Assembly: GCA_032229975.1 (NCBI GenBank)
Contig: JAVXVG010000020.1
Span: forward strand, 19,007-83,006
Direction of reading: 5' to 3'
Source: JAIVGV01 sp032229975
Lineage (GTDB): Bacteria > Acidobacteriota > Blastocatellia > Pyrinomonadales > Pyrinomonadaceae
Length of the DNA: 64,000 nucleotides
Each line of letters starts with the position of its first letter. Within the stretch, counting starts at the first letter, position 1. The notes beneath the pieces were generated by a model. It made no database searches and was not told where the DNA came from. It saw only the letters and a program-made list of their open reading frames with translations. This document shows, one piece after another, positions 56,769 to 64,000 of this stretch. The translations under genes were made by a program, and so were the position numbers.

Positions 56769-59360
56769 CTATCGACGACGCGCGAAGAGGGCCAGACACG
56801 CGAGCATGAGCAACGTCGCGACTGAAACGATCAAGCCGTTTCGCGCTTGCGGCGCGCGATAGCGCATCTCTATGCGATGCGCGCCCGAAGGAAGCGGTAC
56901 GGCGCGCAGCAGGAAGTCCGCGAGGTGAATCCGCTCGGCCCGACCGTCAACTGTCGCCTCCCATCCCGGGTAAAACATCTCGCTCACGACGAGCAGCGTC
57001 GGCGTCTGTGCGTTCGTCTCGACGACGACGCGGCTCGGTTCATAGGCGACGACGCGCGCGTCGCTCCCCGAAGCGAGTTCGCCTCCGGGGAGTTGCGGCA
57101 ATTCGTCCGGCGCGTCTTCGAGAAGAGCAGTGCGACGCGGATCGAAGTCGAGACCGCCGCCGCGTATTCTGCGCAACGCCTGTTCGCCGTCCACTGCCTC
57201 AGCCTCTGCGACGAGCCACGCGCGCGGGCAGGCACGCCGGTTGCGCACGATGAGCAGACCTTCGCGGTCGTAAACCGGCCCCCAACGATCCGGCCCGGAC
57301 GAAGCAGCCGACTGCGTCGCACTTGCATCGGCTGTCGTCGCCTGTCCGGCGACTGTCGTTGTCTGATCGGCAACTGTCATCGTCGTCAGCGATTCAGTTG
57401 TAGCGCGCGGGAGAGTCTTCACGAGTGGATCGCTGGCGTCGGGCAACACTGCGACGTAGGTCGTGTTGAGCAGATCGAGCACGTGCGAGCGCGCGCCGAA
57501 GATGGAAGTATCAGGTGGAGGGCCGGATCGCGCGTCGTTCACGTCCGGGTACGCATCGGCGAGCGCGCGCGTGTAGCGCACGAAGGCGAGCGGTTCATAG
57601 CCCGCGACCTCGCGCAAGCCACGCGCGGCTGCGAGGTCGGGCCCGTCCACGCGCGTCGGGATGATCGTCTCGTCGGCGAAGAGATTGACGCGCGTATAGA
57701 CGCGGTTCTCATCGGGTGCGTGCGAAAGCATGAAGCGCGTCGCGGCGGCGGGCGTCGAGAAGCGCGCGGCGTCCTTTCGCACGTAGCGCCACCAGAGGCT
57801 ATAGCAGATGAACGGCTCGAAGAAGAGCGCGACGGCGAGCGCGCACGCGAGCAGCACGGCGCGAGAGCGCGGCGCATTCACTACATTGAGACAGAGCCAC
57901 GCCGCCGCGAGCGTCAGCACGGAGAAGACGATCTTCCAGACGGCGAACTGCCGCTCGGTCAACGCAGACCAACCGTCCGGCGTGGCAGGGCCACTGAGCG
58001 CGACATGATGCCAACCAAATCCCACTCCCGCGCAGATCGCGACCGACGCGAGCGCGGCGAATCGTCGAAAATTTTGCGCATGCGAGTTTGCGTCTCTCTC
58101 TCGTCGATGCGCGGCGAGACGCGCGGCGATGAGGTCGAAGCCATAAGCTGCGAGCGCAGCGATGGCGAAGGTCAACTCAAAGCTGTGGCGCGCGGGCACG
58201 CGGAAGCGGTTGATGACGGGCGCGTAATAGGCGAGTCGATAGAACGGTGTCGTGTCGCCGATCATCAACAGGAAAGAGGCGACGACGACGCACGACCAGA
58301 AGGCCGGACGCGGATCGCTACGGCGTGAGTCGTTGCGGCGCAACGCGAGCCACGCGCCCGCGAGCGCGAAGGCGAGCGCGAGCGGCGCGACGTAAGCCGA
58401 CACATCGCTCTTTGAGAAGAGCGGCAGAGCCATCGACTCGAAGAGTTGCGCGGGCGGAAACGATCCTTCGGCGAAGGTCTCGTAACTGATCACGCTGCGG
58501 ACGCTGCGACGCGCGGCGCGCAGCGTCTCCATGATCTGAAACGCGCACAGTCCCGCGCTGAAGGCCACCGCGCCTGCGCCGACCGCGAGTGGCCGCCACC
58601 GATCCCAAGCGACGCGAGCGCGTGTGTCGAAGAGCGAGACGAAGGCGGCGTAGCAGAGCGCGAGCGCGCCCGTATAGACGAACCCTTGCGCGTGTCCGTT
58701 GAGGACGCACATCGTGTAGGCTGCGGTCGCACCTATCAGACAGTTGATGAGCGGTCGCGTGTGCGCGCGCTCTATCGCGACGAGAAAGAGCGGCAGCCAC
58801 GTGACGGCATTGGTGAGCATTCCACTGTGCGCGAGCCCGTTCGCGATGCCGCCGCCCCAACCGTAGGCGAGCGCGGAGAGGAGCGAGGCAGCGCGGCTTC
58901 GTCCGATCTGTCGCGCGTAGATATATGTGAAAGAGGGAGCGAGCAGGAACGGCGCGAGGATGTAGATCGTCTCCGCGACGTAACCGGGCAACACGAGGTG
59001 GCCCCACGTGAGCGGATAGCCGATTGCGAGCTGCGCCATCGAGAGGAGCGGGTAGCCCGCCATGACGTGCGGCGTCCAGAGCGGCAGGTGGCCGGCGCGG
59101 ATCATGCGCCACGCATCTGTGCGCAGAGGGTAGGAATAGAAGTATGAGTCGCCGCTCACGGGATACGCGCCTTCGGGCAGGAGCAGCCAGCCGAAGAAGA
59201 GAGCGAAGAAGACGATGATGACAACGAGCGCGCAGGCGTCCGCGCGCCGGGACTTCAAAGACGCAAGCCGCGACTTGAAAGATTCAAGACTCTTCGTCGA
59301 AGACTCAGTGCGCGACTTCGACGATTCTGACAGTCCGGCCTTCGTGCGCGCTCGTTTCAT
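56769..59360 (-). CDS. YfhO-family GT-C membrane glycosyltransferase, subgroup A
   Basis: About 863 residues from the ATG at 59360, which overlaps the stop of the upstream GT4 gene by ATGA and has GAGGAGAG before it. It matches the protein encoded at 39.8-42.5 kb in order and motifs: PVSGDSYFYSYPLRTDAW loop, PLWTPHVMAGYPLLSMAQ, FRVPARHSFELTF, and EMFYPGWEATVDGRAERI near the end. A Thr/Ala repeat (TVADQTTTVAGQATTADA) is inserted in the soluble domain. It would transfer a lipid-linked sugar outside the membrane. Confidence 0.82.
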   Translation of the reverse strand: MKRARTKAGLSESSKSRTESSTKSLESFKSRLASLKSRRADACALVVIIVFFALFFGWLLLPEGAYPVSGDSYFYSYPLRTDAWRMIRAGHLPLWTPHVMAGYPLLSMAQLAIGYPLTWGHLVLPGYVAETIYILAPFLLAPSFTYIYARQIGRSRAASLLSALAYGWGGGIANGLAHSGMLTNAVTWLPLFLVAIERAHTRPLINCLIGATAAYTMCVLNGHAQGFVYTGALALCYAAFVSLFDTRARVAWDRWRPLAVGAGAVAFSAGLCAFQIMETLRAARRSVRSVISYETFAEGSFPPAQLFESMALPLFSKSDVSAYVAPLALAFALAGAWLALRRNDSRRSDPRPAFWSCVVVASFLLMIGDTTPFYRLAYYAPVINRFRVPARHSFELTFAIAALAAYGFDLIAARLAAHRRERDANSHAQNFRRFAALASVAICAGVGFGWHHVALSGPATPDGWSALTERQFAVWKIVFSVLTLAAAWLCLNVVNAPRSRAVLLACALAVALFFEPFICYSLWWRYVRKDAARFSTPAAATRFMLSHAPDENRVYTRVNLFADETIIPTRVDGPDLAAARGLREVAGYEPLAFVRYTRALADAYPDVNDARSGPPPDTSIFGARSHVLDLLNTTYVAVLPDASDPLVKTLPRATTESLTTMTVADQTTTVAGQATTADASATQSAASSGPDRWGPVYDREGLLIVRNRRACPRAWLVAEAEAVDGEQALRRIRGGGLDFDPRRTALLEDAPDELPQLPGGELASGSDARVVAYEPSRVVVETNAQTPTLLVVSEMFYPGWEATVDGRAERIHLADFLLRAVPLPSGAHRIEMRYRAPQARNGLIVSVATLLMLACLALFARRR

Positions 59361-60556
59361 CTCTCCTCGTTCATCACAGCAGACACCTTCGCTTTCGTCA
59401 TCCCGCGCTGGAAACGCCACGCGCTGATCGCTTCATCATAAACCTCGCGCGTCAGTCGCGCCGTGCGCTCCCAAGTGTACGCGGCGGCGCGTTCTAGTCC
59501 GGCGCGAGAGAGTTGCGCGCGTGCGTTCGCATCGGAGAGCAATTCGGCGAGGGCCAGCGCCACGTCCGCGTGATCTACAGGATCGACGAGACGCGCCGCG
59601 CCGCCTCCGCACGTCTCTTCAAGAACAGGGATGCGACTCGCGACGACGGGCGCGCCGCAGCTCATCGCTTCGAGCGGCGGCAGGCCGAAGCCCTCGTAGA
59701 GCGACGGATAGATCGAGAGCGTGCAGGACGAATAAAGCGCGCGCAACTCTTCGTCTGTGACGTAGCCGGTAAAGAGCGTGCGCTCCGTCAACTCTTCGCG
59801 CTTGATTAACTCAAACAGTTCGTCGCTCAGCCAACCGCGACCGCCCGCGATGACGAGCTGCGTCGTGAAGTCAGTTGCGCGCGCGAGTTCGGCGTAAGCG
59901 CGCACGAGCGTCGCGAGGTTCTTGCGCGGCTCGACCGTGCCGACGAAGAGCAGGAAATCGTCTTCGACGCCGAGCCTGCGTCGCACCTCGACAGACTCGT
60001 GTGCGGGCACGAAACGAAACGCGCGGCGCGGCGCGAGCGGAACGGCAACGACGCGCGACGGCTCTGCGTCGAGATGTTCGCAGACTTCTCGTCTGACGCT
60101 GTCGGAATCTGTGATGATGAAAGTTGCGGCGCGCGCCATCGCGGGCAGACGCAGGCGCGCGCGGCGCACGAGTTCTTCGCGGTGCGTGTCCGCGTGCAGG
60201 AGCGAAGAGAGATCGTGAATGGTGACGACCGTGGGACACAGGTCCCAGATGGGGATGTGATAGTTCGTGCCGTGGAAGAGCGCGAGGTCGTGTTCGCGCG
60301 CGTAGAGCGGCAGGCCCATCGACCACCAGCGCAGGCGCACGTCCGCAGAAGGCGCACGCATGACGCGCAGGTTTGATACGGTCGGAGTTTGCGCCGCGTC
60401 TCTGTCGCCGACGACGACTTCAAAGCGATCAGGCAGGATCAACTCGAAGTCGTCCGAAGGCGACTGTCGCGCGAGTTCCGCCGACAGCTCGGCGGTGTAA
60501 TGGCCGATGCCGGCCTTCGCCTCGGTGAGCGGGATGCCGTCGAGTCCGATTCGCAT
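59357..60556 (-). CDS. GT4 glycosyltransferase
   Basis: A 399-residue retaining GT-B enzyme. MRIGLDGIPLTEAKAGIGHY opens the acceptor domain, VGTVEPRKNLATLV and YPSLYEGFGLPPLEAMSCGA (the Glu-x7-Glu signature) belong to the donor domain. Relatives transfer mannose or similar sugars in O-antigen and capsule chains. ATG start. It is translationally coupled to the YfhO gene that follows, so the two probably act on the same product. Confidence 0.92.
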   Translation of the reverse strand: MRIGLDGIPLTEAKAGIGHYTAELSAELARQSPSDDFELILPDRFEVVVGDRDAAQTPTVSNLRVMRAPSADVRLRWWSMGLPLYAREHDLALFHGTNYHIPIWDLCPTVVTIHDLSSLLHADTHREELVRRARLRLPAMARAATFIITDSDSVRREVCEHLDAEPSRVVAVPLAPRRAFRFVPAHESVEVRRRLGVEDDFLLFVGTVEPRKNLATLVRAYAELARATDFTTQLVIAGGRGWLSDELFELIKREELTERTLFTGYVTDEELRALYSSCTLSIYPSLYEGFGLPPLEAMSCGAPVVASRIPVLEETCGGGAARLVDPVDHADVALALAELLSDANARAQLSRAGLERAAAYTWERTARLTREVYDEAISAWRFQRGMTKAKVSAVMNEER

Positions 60557-60611
60557 GGGCGCGCGCGGATCGCTTCCTCGTTAAAGTTGAGATGCTTCTT
60601 TGTTGAAGTGA

Positions 60612-60653
60612 AAAGACCGGGCGCGCTTTTCGTCAAAGCCTCGCCCGGTCTTT
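60612..60653 (-). terminator. hairpin terminator of the propeller/TIGR03437 gene
   Basis: A perfect 12-bp stem (60612-60623 with 60642-60653) with a nested GCTTT/AAAGC pair in the loop, and a T tract when read leftward. It follows the propeller gene by about 40 bp. Confidence 0.8.
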
Positions 60654-60689
60654 CATGTTCGCGTCTATATGTCGCTCGCGCCGACGACC

Positions 60690-63200
60690 TCAGTTGATGC
60701 GGAAGCTCGGCGCGGTTGCGGCGGGCCGACTCGATGCGCCGCCTGTGACGAGCACCGTGACCTTAACATCGCCCGCGCCCGCGAGCGAGGCGGGCAGGAT
60801 GATGTCGAGCGTGAAGACGCCGGGGATGTCTGTCGCCTGCGGGTCGGTCGGGATGGCGTCGCCCGTGAGATCGACCGTCGTGCCGTCGCTCTTCGTCAAG
60901 CGCACGGTGAGCGCGCCGCGCAAGACGCCGCGCACGCCCGTTAAGACGAGGCGCAGACGCGTCGCCGAAGTGGTTGACGTGCCCGAAGCGTTGACGTAGG
61001 TCGTCGTGACGGTGAATGGCTCAGGCGTCCCCGTCGAGAGCAGAGGGTTCGTCACGTTCGTCACGGCGGCGCGGCCACCCGCGTCGCTCGTCGAAGTGAA
61101 CACGTCGGGCTGCGCGGCGACGACCTGCAAGATGGTGCGCACGGTGCGCACGGTGGCCCCGTTGCGGATGTTGATCGTGACGGGATAGGTGGCCGTGCCG
61201 GTCTGCACGGCGAGTCCGGGCGGGACGACGAACTGAATCTCGTTTGGCGAGACGAAGTAGAGACCGGCCGCCGCGCCGTTGACGGAGAGCGAGACGCCGT
61301 TCAACTCGAAGGGGAGCGAAGGGATGTGTTGCGACTCGCTGGCGGCGTCGCAGCCCGTCGGGATTGTGCAGACGCTCTTCGACGAAGGCGCGAGTGTAGC
61401 CGGTGAACCAGTAGTCGTCGTGACCACGCCGATCTCACCAATCGCAAGGCCCGTGGCGAGCGGCGCGGGGCTTGGCGTCGGGGTCGGGGTGGCCGTCGGC
61501 GAGAGCACGGGGATGCGGCTTGCGCCGGTGAAGAAAGCGAGTGCGCTCGCGGAGGCGGCGGTGTCTGCGCTCGAAGGCGCGGGCGGCGTGACGAGATAGT
61601 AAGCCTCGTTGGCGCGATCCGAGTTGCCCGTGCCGAACTCGAAGTTGGCGAGACTGAAACTGATCCGCTCCTGCGTGTTGGAGACGAAGGCCTGCATGGA
61701 GAAGCCGGGGTCTGTGCCCGTCAGGTTCGTCAATCGTGTGACCGTGCTCGTCGCGCCGATGGTCGCTGAAAAAATCTGCTTGAGACGACTCGGATTCAGT
61801 CCCGTCGCATCGCTCTGGGCGACACGAGTGGCATCAGCCTTGAGGTTGAGATCGGAGATGAAGACGACGCGCGTGTTGTCCGTGGCGGCGAAAGTGGGAA
61901 AGCGCAGCACGTCCTCTACCTCGGTGGTGGAGACGGCGCGGGGGCCCACCTGCGTGAAAGTGTCTGCGGCGACGTTATAGACGAAGATCGCGCGGTTCGG
62001 ATCATTGGTCGCGCTGTTATCGCCTTTCGGATCGGCGGCGACCGACTCGAAAGCGATGAGCGAGCCATCGTTCGTCATGCGCCGGCCGGGGTTGAAGAAG
62101 TTGACGGTGTCCTGAACCACCTTGCGCTTCGTGCGCGTCGCCTGTTTCATCGAGGTGACGTTCGAGCCGTTGTAGGTGGCGACGAAAATCTCCGTGTCGC
62201 CATCCGAGTTGCCGGACGCGATGTTGACGTTCGCGTCGGCGGCGCGCAGATCGGTGGCGTTCGAGGCGAAGGCGATGACGCTATCGCCCGACGTGTTGCC
62301 GGAGATGTTCGGGTTGATGGTGAAGACGAAGAGATTCTGATCGAGCGACGTGACGGTGATCTGCGTGATGCCGCTCGTCGTGCGATTGTACGCATAGACT
62401 TCCGGGCTAAAGTCTGCGTTCGTCTTGCCGTTCACGGTCGCGAGGTTTCGCGTCGAGACAAAGGTGATGCGCGAGCCGTCGTCGTTGATCTGCGCTTCGC
62501 GATTATCTTCGGCGGCGAAGGGCGGGATGGTGGCCGTGCCCGCAGTCGGGATGCGACTCGCGGGAGTGTTTGTGAGGCGCGTGAAAGTGCCCCGTCGCAG
62601 ATCGACGTAGTCGGCGGTGTCGCCGCTCGTCAAACTCGCAGGGGTCACATCGGGGATGCGGTAGAGGAAAATTTCGGTGTTGCTGTCGGCTTTGGCGGTG
62701 GCCGTATCGGCGGCGTTCAGCGTGTCGCCGTAGAACTGATTGGGCGTCGGCGCGTTCGACTGAAAGACGATCCACTTGCCGTCGCGACTGATCATCGGTC
62801 TGGCGTTGCTGATAGCCACAGCGATGTTCGACTGCGTGAAGCGCGCGGAGGTGCTGCTGGTGATGGTCGTGTCCGTGACGACGCTGCGCGTGTCTGTGAT
62901 CTGAAAGACGCGACGCTGCGCAAGATCGTAGAGGAAGATTTCGATGTTGCCGTCGGCGTTGTTTGGCGACTTGTTGGCGGCGGTTTGCCCCGGCGGAACA
63001 GTCGCGATGTCGCCGGTCGATTCGATGACGACGAAGCGGCCATCGCCTGTGATGTCGCGCGCGAAGGTGTCGCCCGCGCTGTTGCTGATCTGCGCAACGA
63101 AGGGGTCGGGCGTCGGCGTCGGCGTCTGCGCGAAGCCCTGTGCGGCGGCGAGGCAAAAGAGCGCGAGCGCGAACGTTGAGAGGCGTAGAACTTGTTTCAC
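60690..63200 (-). CDS. secreted beta-propeller protein with C-terminal TIGR03437-type domain
   Basis: An 836-residue protein from the GTG at 63200, which has GGAG upstream and opens a clear signal peptide (KQVLRLSTFALALFCLAAA, ending GFAQ). The mature N-terminus is a short TPTPTP stretch. Residues about 40-530 hold repeats like ISRDGKWIVFQSN, DDGSRITFVSTRN and DNTRVVFISD, a PD40/TolB-like propeller. After a Pro/Thr linker (PTATPTPTPSPAP) comes a Solibacter-type C-terminal domain (FVSPNEIQFVVPPGLA and the segment to about 740). The last 90 residues look like another beta sandwich. Location is probably the cell surface; function unknown. The frame extends 65 codons upstream without support. Confidence 0.85.
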   Translation of the reverse strand: MKQVLRLSTFALALFCLAAAQGFAQTPTPTPDPFVAQISNSAGDTFARDITGDGRFVVIESTGDIATVPPGQTAANKSPNNADGNIEIFLYDLAQRRVFQITDTRSVVTDTTITSSTSARFTQSNIAVAISNARPMISRDGKWIVFQSNAPTPNQFYGDTLNAADTATAKADSNTEIFLYRIPDVTPASLTSGDTADYVDLRRGTFTRLTNTPASRIPTAGTATIPPFAAEDNREAQINDDGSRITFVSTRNLATVNGKTNADFSPEVYAYNRTTSGITQITVTSLDQNLFVFTINPNISGNTSGDSVIAFASNATDLRAADANVNIASGNSDGDTEIFVATYNGSNVTSMKQATRTKRKVVQDTVNFFNPGRRMTNDGSLIAFESVAADPKGDNSATNDPNRAIFVYNVAADTFTQVGPRAVSTTEVEDVLRFPTFAATDNTRVVFISDLNLKADATRVAQSDATGLNPSRLKQIFSATIGATSTVTRLTNLTGTDPGFSMQAFVSNTQERISFSLANFEFGTGNSDRANEAYYLVTPPAPSSADTAASASALAFFTGASRIPVLSPTATPTPTPSPAPLATGLAIGEIGVVTTTTGSPATLAPSSKSVCTIPTGCDAASESQHIPSLPFELNGVSLSVNGAAAGLYFVSPNEIQFVVPPGLAVQTGTATYPVTINIRNGATVRTVRTILQVVAAQPDVFTSTSDAGGRAAVTNVTNPLLSTGTPEPFTVTTTYVNASGTSTTSATRLRLVLTGVRGVLRGALTVRLTKSDGTTVDLTGDAIPTDPQATDIPGVFTLDIILPASLAGAGDVKVTVLVTGGASSRPAATAPSFRIN

Positions 63201-63312
63201 CGGGAAATCTCCAAACGAAGACCGCGGACAGATAAGCCGCGTTTCAAGATGACTGTCCTTGCGAGTGCCCGCGCGCTGGAGAGACTTCTGACGCGGACGA
63301 CCGGGAACGGGC

Positions 63313-63342
63313 ATTCTAAGCGGAACGCCCGCACGAGAGCAA
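63313..63342 (-). promoter_or_regulatory. promoter of the propeller/TIGR03437 gene
   Basis: TTGCTC (63342-63337), 18-nt spacer, TAGAAT (63318-63313), giving a leader of about 105 nt before the GTG. Confidence 0.5.
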
Positions 63343-63346
63343 GTTA

Positions 63347-63382
63347 GCCGGACGCGCACTCTGATGAGAGCGTGCGTCCGGC
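63347..63382 (-). terminator. hairpin terminator of the last DUF4214 gene
   Basis: A 16-nt stem (63382-63367 with 63362-63347) with one mismatch, one G-U pair and a 4-nt loop, about 40 bp after the stop codon; the following T content is modest. Confidence 0.65.
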
Positions 63383-63422
63383 AAGTTGGCTGCACCGTCG
63401 CAAGAAGCGAAGCCGCGTCGCC

Positions 63423-64000
63423 TTACGCCGGCCCGAAGCGCAGACGATACTCTTGCGAGTTCATAAACCCGTTGACCATCGAGCGGAAGTCGGCGGGGTT
63501 GGCGTTGATCGTCGCGAGCCAGTTGGCGTAGCCCTGCGGTTCGGGGTCTCTGCGCAGATAACCGAAGTATTGCATAGCGACGAAGGCCGGGTTGAACTCC
63601 GTCGTGCCCACTTGATCACTGTCTGCGATGGCGCGTAAGACTTGCGCGCGCGTGAGCGTGCCCGCGTTCAAACGGGTGACGAGGTCTGCGCGCGTGAGCG
63701 TGATCTTCGTCGTGCCGTCGGGCGTCGCCGGATCGGGCGTCGTGATCTGCGCGATGCCGTAGCGATTCATCAACGTATCGACGAACTGTTGATTCGTTAG
63801 CCCGTCGTAAGCGGTCTTGAACTCCTGTCGCTGCGCGAAGGCGTTCGTGAACGCTCCCTTCTTTGCCTGCAACTCGGCGGTCGTCGTGCCCGTCACGCTC
63901 GCCATGTCAGGGATGATCTCACTGTAGAGCGGCAGGCGGTTGAAGGCCACTTTGTAGAAGCGGAAGACGAACAGGCCCTTCAACTGAAACTCCTGCGAGC
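63423..64000 (-). CDS. DUF4214-domain protein, N-terminus beyond the window
   Basis: The coding frame is open to the window edge (codons before the apparent TTG at 63983 read SQEFQ), so the true start lies beyond 64000. The visible 190 residues align in order with the secreted protein at 55.8 kb: LKGLFVFRFYKVAFNRLP, GTTTAELQAKKGAF and a terminal DUF4214 unit FVAMQYFGYLRRDPEPQGYANWL. It is therefore probably a secreted DUF4214 protein of about 300 residues. It is transcribed in the same direction as the propeller gene but separated by a terminator and promoter. Confidence 0.85.
   Translation of the reverse strand, partial: SQEFQLKGLFVFRFYKVAFNRLPLYSEIIPDMASVTGTTTAELQAKKGAFTNAFAQRQEFKTAYDGLTNQQFVDTLMNRYGIAQITTPDPATPDGTTKITLTRADLVTRLNAGTLTRAQVLRAIADSDQVGTTEFNPAFVAMQYFGYLRRDPEPQGYANWLATINANPADFRSMVNGFMNSQEYRLRFGPA

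Noticed and set aside
30973..60556. Horizontally acquired island
   Set aside because: GC content and codon style look like the flanks, and no integrase, tRNA or att repeat was seen; gain by transfer cannot be shown from this window.
63201..63395. Upstream extension of the propeller protein frame
   Set aside because: The GTG at 63200 has a good ribosome binding site and opens a signal peptide; the extension covers the promoter and hairpin.

Overview
The window is 64 kb of high-GC, gene-dense bacterial chromosome. No rRNA, tRNA, CRISPR array, prophage or transposase was recognised. An acidobacterium, tentatively of the Blastocatellia, is the best guess. The reasons are a secreted beta-propeller protein ending in the Solibacter-type C-terminal domain (TIGR03437 type), several DUF4214 proteins, a putative trimeric-type porin, and the mutS2-dnaG-rpoD block. 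This assignment is inference from protein families, not from a marker gene.

Layout. 1-9.7 kb: a Tat-exported small protein plus an amidase, then a leftward run with ribH-nusB-cheA, a two-gene acyl-CoA module (crotonase, 3-hydroxyacyl-CoA dehydrogenase) and a zinc-ribbon rhomboid protease. 9.9-18.8 kb: a rightward run cheW, mutS2, dnaG, rpoD and a B12-binding radical SAM protein. 18.9-28.8 kb: a leftward housekeeping run of mreB paralog, site-2 protease, cdaA-cdaR-glmM (c-di-AMP synthesis and amino-sugar activation), a probable inactive peptidase relative, aroB and a small membrane protein. Two candidate small RNA genes, each with promoter, consecutive hairpins and terminator, lie in this run at about 22.3 and 26.3 kb. 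29.0-30.8 kb: an outer-membrane porin.

31-60.6 kb is a large surface-glycan locus: an ABC export pair (Wzm/Wzt type) whose two genes are separated by a convergent HicB/HicA pair, a coiled-coil DUF4214 protein, a double GT4 glycosyltransferase, a GtrB/CsbB-like polyprenyl-phosphate glycosyltransferase, an FAD-dependent mutase-like protein, four YfhO-type GT-C membrane proteins in two paralogous pairs, another GT-C-like membrane protein, two methyltransferases (one fused to a GT2 domain), a carbamoyltransferase and a single GT4 enzyme. The likely combined role is assembly, lipid-linked sugar supply, decoration and export of a cell-surface polysaccharide. 55.7-64 kb: two secreted DUF4214 proteins (the second cut by the window end) and the secreted propeller/TIGR03437 protein.

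The most unusual non-coding feature is a set of intergenic palindromes built from short tandem units (for example GAACGATGAA, AGCACTCAGC, GAGGTTA). Most begin within a few bases of a stop codon; one supplies the end of ribH and one separates each gene of the cdaA-cdaR-glmM operon. Three promoters in the transporter/HicBA region put the -10 box exactly 7 nt before an ATG, which predicts leaderless mRNAs.
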